Assembly (NCBI GenBank): GCA_014925825.1
Contig: JACGCK010000022.1
Location: 310,001-374,000, forward strand
Source: Pholiota molesta
Taxonomy: Eukaryota > Basidiomycota > Agaricomycetes > Agaricales > Strophariaceae
Direction: 5' to 3'
DNA: 64,000 bases
The notes beneath the pieces were generated by a model that saw nothing but the letters and a program-made list of their open reading frames with translations, did not search any database and was not told where the DNA came from. The first letter of the stretch is position 1. Each line of letters starts with the position of its first letter. Shown here in pieces: positions 34,737 to 46,735 of this stretch. Both the position numbers and the translations under genes were made by a program.

Positions 34737-36904
34737 CCAAGAATCATATCTGTTTTTGCTTCATCTCTACTCGCTCGTCTCGCACAAGTCTCGAAGATTC
34801 GAATCTATTATTCTACCCTACAGAACACTTCAAACCTAGCTAAGTTGATGGAGTCACTTATCTACTTAGCACCCTTCACACACAAACCCTTTCCCTGTCT
34901 GTGACAATGGATCTCTTTACAGTCATCCCAAAAAGGAAACTGTCCAAATTTTGACAAAAGCAAAAACAGATTATCTTGGCAATTTCCCCCATCATCTCCC
35001 ATTAACAACTAGTTGCTGTAAGCTAAGTTGAGCAATGCTCAAGTATTTGACCCTATTTGCTCAAGCTTGCTTGAGCTGAGCTGAGTTTAAGCTCACTTGA
35101 ACCAAATCACCTGATTAGGATAGCCATCACAGCCTCAGCCATGGTAGTCTCATTGCCAGCCTCTCTCTTAACTGTCCCATTTTATATGGGACACAGTGAG
35201 AGTCTGGGACCCTTCCAACTAATTGACCAGGACATTTCCTTACACAAATTCCCACATTTATGTAAGCTGTGAATGTGTGTTTTTTGAACATGGTGTATGT
35301 TTCCTTGTGTTTCCTTCTCATTCTCCTCACATCTACAACCTTTTTTGTATTCTTTATACCAATGATATAGCTGATTTTGGGCCATGCATATAATACCACA
35401 TAAAGTGTTATTTTACCTTTAAACATGAAACTAAGAAAGTGAGTAGTCATCTGAGAAGCCTTTTAGGTGGACCTCATGTTCAGAGAATCCCTTCAAATTT
35501 AGATGGGCAAATATGAACTATAACAATGGTAAAGGATTATTACTCAGACAATAAAGAGTATACTCCTTAAGCCGGGAGATAGCAAATTCATAAAGTTTAA
35601 CTTGCCAATTCATATCATCTCTTACAAAGGGGGTTCTCTGTACAATTAAATCATTAAAGGTGGTTCTCAGACCAAACTTCTCTGTGTGGATCCTTATGGG
35701 TGCTCCATCCTACACACATGCATGTCCCAGACGCATCAGTTGCATGTGCATCATGTGTTCCTCCAGATACTTTGAACAACAGACCCGTACTGGCAGCCAC
35801 AGCATTGCTTAGAAAATGATTGACAACTGGCACTTAGTGTCATGCAGTGCTCATAATAGACAACCATTGACGGCCCATGCCAATTTCAAATCAGAGCTGT
35901 CTCATGAGCCAGTGACAGGACTCTAAATACAGGGGGAGGATAAAACAAGTCCAAAGACCATACCATGTGGAACTTGGGTCATGAGGTCAAAACCCTCGAC
36001 CCAAGCTTGCTTATACTATTTGTTCTTTCTTTGTTTTTATTTTATTTTCAGAGATGTTGCATACAAGCCATGTACTATAAATTAGCATCAAGTCTACCTG
36101 TAATAACAAGCAATTGGTACCCATTAGATCACAAAGAGGTGTTGCACCCTAGTTGAGAAAATTGGATAAAATATCACTTGACTTCAGAGTTCCCAAAGAG
36201 AGTTAAAGAGAATCAAGAAAGACAGTTTAAGCAAAGAGAATAGAATTGGAAGTCATATGGATAGTGTGCCATCAGAAGTCATACAGCCAGTGTCGCTGTT
36301 GTAGTCATAGTGGTCAGAAACCCACTTGGTAGTCATACAGTTGCAGTGACTGTGGAATTCATCAAAGAGATAGACAAAGTTTAAAACTCTAGTTTGATTC
36401 TTGAAACTTGATGATCACTAGTGCATATTTCAGTTTGGAGCCTTCTGAGAACCAATACAAAACCAACAAAACCCATACACCTTGCCTGTTCACTTGTGAT
36501 AAGTGCAATTAAACATTTTCTAAATTCAAAAGCCTCTGAATATATCCCTAAACCCTATAACAAATGGACTTGGGGCATTGATATTGTTCTGAGACTCGTG
36601 TTAAGACACTCCACCAAGTACCCCACCCTTCTGAGAAGATCTCTGTGGTTTGTGTTGAGAGTGTCGCTTGATCTCAGAGTATAAATCTCACTCTGCTGGT
36701 GTTTGTGTGTTTTGATGTGAGTCTTGCCCAATAGCAAGCCTCTCACCAATATTACTTGTATTTATCTCAATAAATCAAGATATTCCCATTCCACCTCTAC
36801 CTGCATCCCAAATCTGAGCACCACAATGCTTGAATACTCAGAAAGTGAAAGATGTCCTCTGTTATATGGCTGATGACTGCAATTGCTTCTTGCTCTGACA
36901 GTTC
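34737..36904. other. AT-rich sequence without a supported gene
   Basis: This is probably old mobile-element sequence. Positions 35,024-35,110 hold a cluster of TTGAGC/GCTCAAG palindromic words. A similar cluster built on CACTCAAGTG and ACTTAAGT lies at about 44,440-44,550. I could not show that the two belong to one element. Otherwise only short open stretches are seen. Confidence 0.4.
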
Positions 36905-37294
36905 TTGGAAACACTATTCAGTTCCAATGATGGGGATCTTCAAAAGACAGCAAACATCTTCCTGAAGAGTGGAGCGGCATTGAGAGTTTTGGACAAATGG
37001 GAGAAGAGGATACCAAGCGAGATGTCTGACAGGGTGATAAAGAAGGCTACAATGGCATGCCAGAAGGAATTCAGCTGGTTGACAGATAGGGCCTCGCAGT
37101 GCCCTCACAAGACTGAGGCCTACTTTCTTCTCATTGCAGCTAATCACATATCTGTATTGTTACTCAAAGACTTCAACCTTGACAACCTCATGTCACGCTA
37201 TGCTCATGTGATGCCAAAGTTTCAACAACTCTTGATAGGAATCATTGGGAAAAAGGAGGAAGTGAAAGGCAAGAAGAAATTACATATATGGTAA
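36905..37294 (+). pseudogene. Transposon-associated hypothetical protein fragment
   Basis: A 130-codon open stretch reads in protein-like fashion: ANIFLKSGAALRVLDKWEKR, then KEFSWLTDRASQCPHKTEAY and NLDNLMSRYAHVMPKFQQLL. The arrangement (W.....S..V...A...C..E...LTDRAS) recalls large basidiomycete transposon-associated proteins, perhaps the DUF6589 type, but I cannot confirm that. It has no clear start and breaks off about 85 bases before the presumed copia-2 LTR. Confidence 0.4.
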
Positions 37295-37703
37295 ATGGCT
37301 GCAGTGAGTACACTTTGTGCACACTGGTTGAAGGTGCCTCACAAACTTGCAGGGTGTACACTTATCACATCAATAGCCTGTTGGGGTGTATGCCGACAAC
37401 CCGAGATCAATTGGAGAATCAATTATTACCATACAAAGTAGGATAGATTGAGAAAGGAAGCCGTCTATTCATTGAGCTACTCTACTACATTCTGTATTAT
37501 TCACTAAAGGGTTATGGGCCCCGGCCTTTGACAACTTAGCGAAGAATAGACGCATGCATCAAACACATCACACATCCATCACACATCCATCAATCACATC
37601 AATCACATCAGGAACCCCCGAACCAAAGAAGCACATCACCACATCACTGGACCAGTAACCAAGAGAAGCCATAACAATCACATGAGTTGATACATGAGTA
37701 GGG

Positions 37704-38609
37704 GTGTCGCTCCCTGGACCTCTGGGCGACAACAACTGGATGGCCTGGAAGACACAAATTATCAGTGCCCTCCAAGTTTGTTGCGTACTTGGATACATTC
37801 AGGGAACGGTACCAGTCCCAAGTCCAGGAGCTGAAGACTCTGATGACACTGTGGAGGATTTAGCCACTTGGGAACTGAATGATTTGTTCACCCGTACTAT
37901 ACTTCTTAATAATATCTCAGATACTCAACTTGTCCATGCGCAGAATGCGAGAACCGCTAAGGAGATGTGGGATAACTTGGCTTTGGTTCATGACACCAAG
38001 GGTCACTACGTAGCAATCTCGAATCAGCACAGCCTATTCTGGACATGCGCCAACGAGGGTGACAATATAGCGGATCACTTAAACAAACTCAAGAAGCTCT
38101 GGGAAAGATTGAACAATATGGATGATGACGATTACCAGATGTCCAATAATCAGTTCAAAACCATAAATGCTTCTCCTTTGCCACCTTCTTGGGATACATT
38201 TATGGATTCCTATATTAGTAAGCGCAAGGACCCTGAAGAGAATGTGTCCAAGCGCAAGGTCAAATTGCAAGATTTCATTGGTTTTCTAATCGAAGAATAC
38301 CAATGCCGCAAAGATCAAAGCCAGACCGAGGAAGCCAATCAAGTCATAGGTGCCGGCCAGAAGCGCAAACTTGCGAACCGCATTGGTGGATTATCAAATG
38401 ATCATTCCAATGAAGCGGCCTGCAAGCAATGTGGCCAGAGGAATCACAAGACCATCGACTGCAAATTCTTGGGTCAGGAAAAATGTGCCAACTGCCAGCT
38501 TTTTGGGCACATGTCCCCAGACTGTCAATGTGACAAGTTCTGGGCCATCTTTCAAAAAGAAGAAAGTCAGTCAGGCACATCAGGCGGAAGGAAGAAACCC
38601 TCAGGATGA
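37704..38609 (+). pseudogene. copia-2 gag with two CCHC zinc knuckles
   Basis: A 300-codon open stretch. The copia gag core (NNWMAWKTQIISALQVCCVL) lies at the N-terminus. Two consecutive knuckles, CKQCGQRNHKTIDC and CANCQLFGHMSPDC (about 38,420-38,525), are both of the C-x2-C-x4-H-x4-C type. The pol frame opens within this gene at 38,350 and lies one base ahead, so pol could be expressed by frameshifting or the shift may be a missing base. A perfect paired knuckle is less usual than the single one in copia-1. Confidence 0.7.
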
Positions 38610-41600
38610 TGAAGAGTCCGAAGAGGGAACCATAGCTTTTAATTTAGAGTCTTACGATGCTAGTAATAGTTATGAAATAGATGAGTGCATTATCTATTAT
38701 GACTGGCTCACAGACTCTGCAACAACAACACATATTACTAATCAACGAGATGTGTTCATAAATTATAAACCCCTTAAAGATGCAGTAGTTCAAGGCATTG
38801 GAGACTTGACTACACGCGCTGAAGGAAAAGGTACCATTGAACTCGAATCAGAGGTCAACGGGAATGAATATATTCTATGTCTGGATGATGTTCTATATAT
38901 TCCCAATAATCATAATAACCTTATCTCCCTTGGGAGATGGGACGCCAGTGGAGGTCGATACCAAGGTGGTAATGGAGTATTACTTCTTATTACTAAGGAC
39001 AGCCATACCATTGCAAAAGGGAACAAAATTAATAACCACTTGTACCACATGAAAATGTGTGTACGAAAGCCTAACACTCAGTCTAATATTATCCGCGTGT
39101 CTACGGCACGAGTCAATAGTGCCCTGGAAGTCACCCAAAGTTGGAAAACCTGGCACAAGCGCTTTGGACACATCAGATATAGTGGCTTACAGTGCATGAT
39201 GCAAAGGTGCTTAGTCAACGGATTTAATGTCAATGAGCAAACACCCAAGCCTGACTGTAAAGCCTGCACTGAGTCAAAACAGTTTACTAATCCCTTTCCT
39301 CACCAGGTGCAAAATCATGCTACTAGACCTGGTGAACTGACTCATATCGATCTCTGGGGTAAGTGTCAGACTGCATCCATTCATGGTAACCAATACTATA
39401 TTTGTTTTGTGGATGATTACGCGCGGCACATACACCTGCGGTTTCTAAAATTAAAAACAGAAGCCGTTCAGAAAATCAAAGACTATTCAACTTCATTCAA
39501 GACCAATAATAAACAGCCGCGTGCTATTCGCATAGATGGTGGAGGCAAGTTCATAAATCATGAGCTTTGTGAATGGTGTCAGCGTCAAGGCATCGAAATC
39601 AAGCAGACCATGCCATATTCACCCTTGCAGAATGGTGTCGCAGAGCATATGAACTGCATGCTCATTGAATTAGCGTGGGCGATGCTTAATGCTAATAAAA
39701 TCCCTGAATTTCTATGGGAACAAGCTGTAGCACATGCTGCCTACATATGGAACAGGACTCACACTAAAGCTGTGAATAATAAACCCCCCCATGAGGCTTG
39801 GTTAAATAGGCACCCAAATGTTTTACACTTAAGAGAATTTGGTGCACCAGTGTGGATCTTAAATCAAGGGCCACATGTTCAATCCAAGCTTTGACCAAAA
39901 CCAAAACAATTTCTATCTGTTGGGTTTGACAATGGATCAAAATCCGTATTATATTATAGCATGCAAAGTAGAAAAATTCTAGCCTCGAGGAACTTCCATT
40001 TCCTGACACTTCCCGACCACCCATCCCCTTCGGAATTGATTGGCATATTCGTGCCCGATGTACGGCTCGAGGGGGAGACTGAGGTGAATGTGCCAAAAGC
40101 GTGAATCCATTGGAGGAGCATAGGTCGTCAGAAATAAATATGAACAAACCTAGTCAGATGAAGCAAAAGAGATCAGATAATATAAATGAAGACAATACTG
40201 GGTTAAATCAACCTAGACAATATTAAGGCCGCATAGTAAAATCAACTACAGATGGCTATAGTGCTTGGAAGTCCGGTCTCAAGACTGGAAAAAGACTGAG
40301 ACTGGACCGGACCTGAACCGGAAAAGACTGGAAATTTGATGGACTGGAAAAGACTGAGACCATGGTCTGGTCCACGGTCCAACAGGATTTGAAAAATAGA
40401 TGGACCGATCAAAAACCAGTCTGGACAGGTCTCAACTGGTCTTTAGCCATGAAAATTTGTAGGCCGATAAAACATTAGAATTCCTTTCGAATGATGCCCA
40501 GATCATATTTTTAGCATAAGAATTGACAAGGTTATTAATAGTTTTGTTTAAGTAATTACTTTGGGCATCTAAAAACACTTTTAGCCGCAGTGCAAACGTT
40601 AATGGGTCGTACCTTTCGCAAACTTGAACACATATAAAAGACATGCAGATCTACAGGATGAAATTTAGACCTTTATATTTAAAAAACATTTGGTTGAGCT
40701 ATAGTATTATCGATGTTTTCTACTCTTTTGACTACTTCAAAGACGCTTTTGCCTGTGCTTCGTTCAATATAGACATCGCCCTTTCGCAAACTGGGGTACA
40801 GTTAGATATCAAGATTACCTTTTTAACAAGCATACAATCATAATATATGGTAAGGAAGTGAACGAGATATCACAAAATGTGCTCAACCACTGCATTTGCT
40901 GGTATTTTAATTGTTTCTCACTCAATTCTCCACCAATTTTTATATTCTTTGAAGTACTACATACTACATACAGTATTCTACCTAATTATTACCAGTCTGA
41001 ACCAGTCTCTGACAGGTTGAGACTGGTTTGGACTGTAACCGGTCTTAACCAGTCTTTGGACCGCTCAAGACTGCAGTGGACCGGTCTTATGTGGTCCGGT
41101 CTGGTTTTTTCGGTTTTTAAAAATAGATGGACCGGTCTCGGTCTCGGTCCAAGCCCCTGGAGGGTAAAAGACCAGACCGGACCGGACTTTCAAGCACTAG
41201 ACGGCTACAAAAATCATTTCCTGATGATTTGAATGAGGCCATACTCACAACATCAGATATAGTATATGCCATCACTGCCAAAAATTCCCTAGGAAGCAAC
41301 GAACCTAAAACTATCCAGGAAGCCAAGCAATCTCCTGAGTGGATGCACTGGGAGGAGGCTATTAATATAGAACTGGATTAGTTAAAACAAATGGGTACCT
41401 GGGAGCTCGTTGACCAGCCGGCAGACGCAGTTCCAATAATGAATAAATGGGTACTCACCAAGAAATTCAATAAGCTCGGGGAATTATTAAAATATAAGGT
41501 GAGACTGGTGGCAAAAGGATGCACGCAGAGACCCAGACAAGACTATAATGATACTTTCTCCCCAGTCATGCAGCTAGAAACAATTTGTGCAATACTAGCA

Positions 41601-42490
41601 CTCAACCAATAAAGAAATTAAAGGTACAACAGATGAACGTCAAGGGCGCTTACCTAAATGGGATATTGAGAGAGCGGGTATTCATGCGGCAGCCTGAAGG
41701 TTTTGGTGATGGCACCGATAGAGTGTGTTGATTGATCAAAACCATATACGGACTCAAGCAGTCAGGCCATGAATGGAACAGAGAACTGGATCGCAGATTA
41801 AAGACCAAAGGTTTTGAAGCCCTGTGGAGTGACTCATGTGTATACATCAGGGGGAGTGGTGATGACCTAGAATTAATTACTGTATGGGTCGACAATCTAC
41901 TGATCTTCACCACCTCTGATGAGTGCATGGCACAACTTAAGCAGGTATTAAATTCTATCTTTGACCTTACAGACCTTGGGGAGCTGACTAAAATTGTTGG
42001 TATTGAGATTACTCAAACCCCAGACTCCATTACCATCTCTCAGAAACAATACATCAAATCTATACTATGCCAAGAGGGTATGGAGAACTGCAATCCAGTA
42101 TCTACACCTCTCAATCCTAATATTAAACTGGAACCAAATCCAGAAGGATCAGCAGGGAATGGAAGCAATTCCTATGCTTCTCTGATCGGAAGCTTACAGT
42201 ACCTAGCAACCATGATGAGACCTGATATACCTTGCACCATAAATAGACTGGGTGCTTATATGGCAAATTCCAGCATGGCTCATTATACAGCAGCAAAGAG
42301 ACTGCTCAGATATGTTGCCAGGACTAAAGATTATGGCATTACATACACTAATAAGCCCCATGAGTTCCAAGGCAAGAATTTAGCATTTGGATATTCTGAC
42401 GCCGGTTTCACAAATGCCGACAATCATAAATCTATATCTAGCTATGTCTTCTTGTCCCATGGAGGAGCAATTACTACAGATATAAAATAG
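38606..42490 (+). pseudogene. copia-2 pol: protease, integrase, reverse transcriptase, partial RNase H
   Basis: The protease is DSATTTHIT near 38,720. The integrase zinc region is WHKRFGHIRYSGL to CKACTESKQ at 39,150-39,280. Integrase catalytic residues are Asp in THIDLWGK, Asp in IRIDGGGKF and Glu in NGVAEHMN (39,340-39,660). After the TIR element the reverse transcriptase gives GTWELVDQPADAVPIMNKWV and VKGAYLNGI. The catalytic motif reads WVDN near 41,885-41,900 where WVDD is required. In-frame stops occur near 41,380, 41,610 and 41,730. RNase H is cut short. The copy is dead by substitution as well as by frame. Confidence 0.8.
40259..41199. mobile_element. hAT-like TIR element, ACCGGT type, copy B (complete)
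   Basis: It begins TAGTGCTTGGAAGTCCGGTC and ends with a near reverse complement, ...CAAGCACTA. It is flanked by an 8-base duplication, GATGGCTA at 40,251-40,258 and GACGGCTA at 41,200-41,207, with one mismatch. Its length is 941 bases. Both ends carry ACCGGT/GACTGG arrays, and the centre is the shared core. It lies within copia-2 pol, and joining the flanks over one duplication restores the frame (ACAGATGGCTACAAAAATC). No coding capacity is seen. Confidence 0.82.
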
Positions 42491-42708
42491 TCCTATACCC
42501 ACTAAGGGGGAGTGCAGCAGGGGCCCAAATGCAGTACCAATAATAGTAGAAAATGCCTATTTTTAGTAATGATGTCATATTCCCAATTTGGGAAAGCTAT
42601 TTTAAGTGATCTGATGACATATCATGTGCCTGATCAATCACAGAACTGATCAGATCAGTTTGATTCCAGATTTATCATTATCTTATCATTGAATTGGAAA
42701 GATAAGAT

Positions 42709-43005
42709 ATAATAATATTGCACATGGCAAGGAATGAAATAGTATATGAGAAGTAATAATATCACATATGGCAGGGAATGAAATAGTATCTGAGAAGTAA
42801 TAATATTGCACCTGGCAAGGAATGAAATAGCATCTAAGAAGTAATAATATCACACCTGGCAAGGAATGAAATTGTATACAAGAAGTAATAATATTGCATC
42901 TGGCAGAGAATGAAAGCATATATGAGAAGTAATGATATAGCACCTGGTAGGAAATGAAATTGTATATGAGAAGTTATAATATCACTCCTGGCTAACAATG
43001 ATAAT
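42709..43005. repeat. Tandem array of a 44-base AT-rich unit
   Basis: Six to seven imperfect copies carry the sub-motifs AGAAGTAATAATAT and CACCTGGCAAGGAATGAAAT. It lies just after truncated copia-2. No spacers alternate with the repeats. Confidence 0.75.
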
Positions 43006-43129
43006 ATTGCCATACACAGTTTCATCAATTTAGCCTGGCAGCTTAATTCATTAATTATCAGATGGGCCTGCTGGCACTCACCGCATTTTTATCATTACAA
43101 GTGGTAGGTACTAGTGTCTTGGAGTCCTC

Positions 43130-44405
43130 CAGCATGAAGCCAATACTCATTAACCTTGTACAAGCTGTTGCTTACCTGATGGAAGAAATGGATGGAAATG
43201 ACCACATTGGCTAGCGTGGCGAGGCACATCATCATTGAACAAATGGAATACACAACAGATGAACTAAAGAACATGACGGAGCACATAAAAACTATGGTTC
43301 AGGTAGAAGTAGCATTGAATTTGGAAGTGCTGACAGTGGCAGCAACTAAAGCAGCAGTAGCAGTGGCAATGACAGTAGTAAAAGCAGCAGTAGCAGCATA
43401 ACCATTACCACCAACCCCGACAGAACCAACACTGACACCTTTTCACAACTCACTCACTCAAGGGCTACTAGGAAAGCAAAAGGTAATAACTGACCACAGA
43501 ATACTAGCACGAGAAGGCATCAAGGCCCGACAGTTCCTATTGGACTTCCCACCCATGTCAACAATCCACAACAAAAGCCAGACAGAAAGATTATGAGCAT
43601 GTAATGAAGCACTGGCAGCTGGCAGGAATGGTGATGGAAGGATCAGTATCCCACTAGCTAAGATTGGTCAAATGGATGTCAAACAAGGGACTCTTAGGAG
43701 AATTCCTGACAGACCCTAGAGCTGAGTGGTTCTGCTCTGAGAACATAGCTAACACTTTCATTACAGCATTTGGAGTGATGGGTGACAGTGGCCTACTAAA
43801 ACAGAGGACTTTTAAAACAATAGCATACTTTGTTCCAGTGGAGTTCATGCCTACCAAAATGGAGCACCTGAATAAACTCACCCAAGTCAATAGCATAACT
43901 ACAGACAGCATAGCAAAGATGAGGTGGACAAAGCTGATTGCATGCAGGAACCCTGACCTGCACCAGTGCTTTGTGCACCTTATTCTTTCTTTTCAATCTA
44001 ACACTGCCATAGTACAGGGACTAGTCATCTGTGGCAAACAAGTACAGATATGTAAGTGCAAGAAAGAATCAATCTGATGCCTCAAATGCCATGGATGGAA
44101 CCACATGGAGAGAGAATGTATCAACAAAGATACATGTGGTATGTGTTCATTGGAAAATCATTACACTGAATAATGCAACAACAGAAGAAAATTATGTTGC
44201 ACCCCATGTGGCAAGAAAGGAGACAGCCACACCAGCTGGGACCAACGATGCCTGACATTCCTTGCAAAATGCATGGCTTTCGACACCACCCACCCTGAGA
44301 ACAAGATCCCCTTCTTCCCCGCCAGCCAAGCATAAACATGGTCAGCAGAATATCCTCCACCACAAATTTATGGATTTTTTGAACTATCTAATCTTGACCT
44401 ATGAG
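43130..44405 (+). pseudogene. Non-LTR retrotransposon (LINE) ORF1 remnant
   Basis: An N-terminal coiled region (43,200-43,400) and a serine- and threonine-rich stretch lead into a gag-like body (43,660-44,080). After it, in a second frame, come the paired knuckles CLKCHGWNHMEREC and CGMCSLENHYTEC-like. A third knuckle region is CTPCGKKGDSHTSWDQRC, with the typical tail FLAKCMAFDTTHPENKIPFF. Three successive Cys/His knuckles with the final W-D-x-x-C-P-like end mark fungal LINE ORF1 proteins. Stops and a frame change show decay. No ORF2 (endonuclease/reverse transcriptase) follows. Confidence 0.6.
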
Positions 44406-44654
44406 GATGTGCCTAAAGAGAAATGGGAACTCAGGCACTCACTTGAGTTGCTTAAGCTGGCACTTGATCCAATGCCACTCAAGTGAACTTAAGTGGCCTG
44501 ATTCAGATGGACAAGCACTCAAGTGGGCTTAAGTATTGAGTGCACACAGTTCTTAGCAACACTACCATCAACTAGCTATATTAGGATTATTGTCCCATTT
44601 TGGCAGTCCCTCCTCATTGGACCATCAAATATACCATCAGACTGCTCAACACAT

Positions 44655-45530
44655 GACCATACCTAGCTGCACATGACTCAGAAACCCTCCTAGGGGTGGG
44701 AAATACCTGAAATAGAATGTTCCCAATAATAATACAGAATATGCACCTGGATAGCTTGCTGACTCAATATCAGGTGCCTAAAGGCCATAATATATGAAAA
44801 GATTTGTAATTTTACACTGATTCTGAATCTAAAATTTCCATATTAATAGCTGCATTTTTATAGTGCTAGAAGCAAATTACTGATGGCACTTAAAATGTGC
44901 CCACAATAAAAAAAGATTGCTCATCCCTCATTAACCACTGTTCCATTCTGCATAATTTGAATTGGAGTGTATAGGTATTATAAAAATCTTTCCAACATGG
45001 TACTGATCATAATTTTCCAGCCCTCCCTTGGTACACAACACAGCCTGCACTATTCTACACTCAGACATTAATAGCACAAGCTACATGTTGAATATCCATA
45101 TGATACTCCACTATAGAATAGCTTAATAACAGACCTTTCAAATGTGCCTATGCATATTTCATATTTTGATTGAGCCATGGCTACAGAAAAGAATTGATTG
45201 TACATTGAATATTGTGGGAACTGCATAGTGTGCAGGCATGTACTTAGGCACATTGGAATCTACTGATTTTACTGAACGTATTGACACCTCAATTATGGAA
45301 TTTGGAGGCCAGAAAGGTACTGAACCAGACATGGGGCTGGTATGGATATTGCCTTGCTGGCATGGTGACAGCCCTCTCCCTCCCCCCAATGTTGAAAATT
45401 CTGTTCCTCCCCCAGATTGCATCCAATCCCTCTGTTCTTTTTTTGTAATATGTTTGATAAATATGGTCTATTTGTATACACACTTTTAAGTGTAATAAAT
45501 ACAATGCATTATTTATTAAATAAATCATCT
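44655..45530. repeat. Dispersed repeat, left copy (LTR-like)
   Basis: It aligns with 50,796-51,680 in order: a TGACCATAC start, CCTCCTAGGGGTGGGAAAT, TGCACCTGG, ACATGGGG..TGG..ATATTGC, a CTCTCCCTCCCCC tract, and a TCCAAT..CT.TGTTCTTTTT end with polyadenylation-like AT-rich sequence. The pair flanks the gypsy remnant and could be its two diverged LTRs. Confidence 0.5.
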
Positions 45531-45940
45531 TTAATAATCAACTATGGTTAAATATACCAAATATGTGCCCTGTGGATGTAATTCTCACTCAAATATTATG
45601 ACACTTGGGGGGAATATTCTGTCATATGTCAAAATTAACATATCCAATTGAGAATATGTACACTTAAAAACTGCCATCTACAGAAGCAAAAATGTCACAA
45701 TATACCCACACATTTTAGAAGCATCAACCAATTCATAGATATCTACAACATCTGAATGCTCTCACTAGTCTAAAATAACACTACGCAGGGCCATTGCATG
45801 GCAGGACCCACTATGTGGTCTATGTAATAGGCCATGCCTGCATGTTGCATCCAAGTCACATTCATATTCGGAGTTCTTGATACAATGTTAGATTCAATGA
45901 TTCAGGATGTAATTAGGAAGTTTGTAAATACAATCAAAAA

Positions 45941-46400
45941 TTAAACAACTATAGCATCATCAAAAGGTTTACCATGATTTAGTAAAAGATGATTATTGAA
46001 AAGCATCAGAATAACTCTTCTTCCTTCAGTGACCAGTACTCCACAATGTGCCAAAGGTTTTGTCATGACACCTAAAATTGTCCTATCAGATGGGAATTTT
46101 GATGCTGAGCTGTGATGCACAGAATTTACCACCAGTCCAATAGCCTAAGGGAACAACCCAAGTGATTCCATAGAGATCATCATTAATGTCAATGTAGACA
46201 ATTTCACTTAAGCCTTCCTTTACAGCAACTGTGAAAAAAGCACCATTGAAATCTAATGCAGGTTATTTGGCAAATTCTAAGGCAAGAAGTGTTTGGACTC
46301 TTGCATGTGCTCTAAATGTACTTGTCTTGAGGGCCATTGCATTGCATGGCATATACTTGTCTAAGTCTCTTTTTATGTAGATATATACAATGCAGCTACT
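45941..46400 (-). pseudogene. TET/JBP-type 2OG-Fe(II) dioxygenase remnant
   Basis: On the minus strand from about 46,360 a frame reads ALKTSTFRAHARVQTLLALE, a stop, then FNGAFFTVAVKEGLSEIV, YIDINDDLYGITWVVPLG and GGKFCASQLSIKIPI. A neighbouring frame continues LGVMTKPLAHCG and TEGRRVILMLFNNHLLLNHG to about 45,945. The order HxD, GG.F..PQL, distal His (LAHCG) and GRR....F matches the fungal TET/JBP family, which oxidises 5-methylcytosine and is linked with KDZ transposons. Here the HxD histidine is Tyr (YID, TAC for CAC) and one Gln codon is TAA. Both are C-to-T changes that would abolish activity. This is a family-level call from motif order. Confidence 0.55.
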
Positions 46401-46735
46401 GCTTGCTTATTACCAAAACTACTCATATCTAGACTATTATTATTGAGTGACCCACAGTAATTCAAATCTCTTCCTGTACTAATACCATCATGGAACCATA
46501 TTTGACCATCAGGAAGAATAATCCTAGTGTTAAAATATGCCTCTCCAAAATAAATAACTCCTTGGAGTACAAATTCATGCTTTTGATTATTACAGTTAAT
46601 TTGGATAGTATTATCAATATAGGGTTGTGTGTTTGAAAATCCAAATACAAGTAAAGGTGGTATGCTCAAAAATTGATATTTGGTATGTACATTTTGCAAA
46701 CATATCTGGCATTGTCCTGCAATTGTTTCTTGCAT
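46373..46735 (-). pseudogene. USP-like (peptidase C19 fold) C-terminal fragment
   Basis: An open stretch of 120 codons contains CQICLQNVHTKYQFLSIPPL, LQGVIYFGEAYFNTRII and GQIWFHDGISTGRDLNYC, and ends AVAALYI. The pattern PPLL.F.F, G.IYFG..HF..R, W..HDG, and A.AALY follows the C-terminal half of USP-like domains found in basidiomycete repeat-associated proteins. The position normally holding the catalytic His (HFTSR-like) reads YFNTR. No start or N-terminal half is present. It lies directly upstream of, and slightly overlaps, the dioxygenase remnant. Confidence 0.4.

Larger units (their letters stand above)
37379..42520 (+). mobile_element. Ty1/copia retrotransposon copia-2, 3' truncated and split by a TIR element
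   Basis: A presumed 5' LTR begins TGTTGGGGTG at 37,379 and ends near 37,503, just before the primer-binding site GGTTATGGGCCCCGG (37,510-37,524). Gag-pol follows on the plus strand. The RNase H part stops early (HGGAITTDIK, then TAG at 42,490). A purine tract CTAAGGGGGAG follows, but no second copy of the LTR can be found. A 941-base TIR element sits at 40,259-41,199. Confidence 0.75.

Noticed and set aside
40261..41199. TA target-site duplication (Tc1/mariner-type element)
   Set aside because: TA does flank the inner ends, but the 8-base duplications just outside TAGTG...CACTA in copies B and C explain the flanks better.
42709..43005. CRISPR array
   Set aside because: The units are contiguous tandem copies without spacers, and the sequence is eukaryotic.
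35024..44550. One 9.5-kb element bounded by the CTCAAG/CTTGAG palindrome clusters
   Set aside because: The two clusters do not form an inverted terminal match that I could align, and no target duplication was found.
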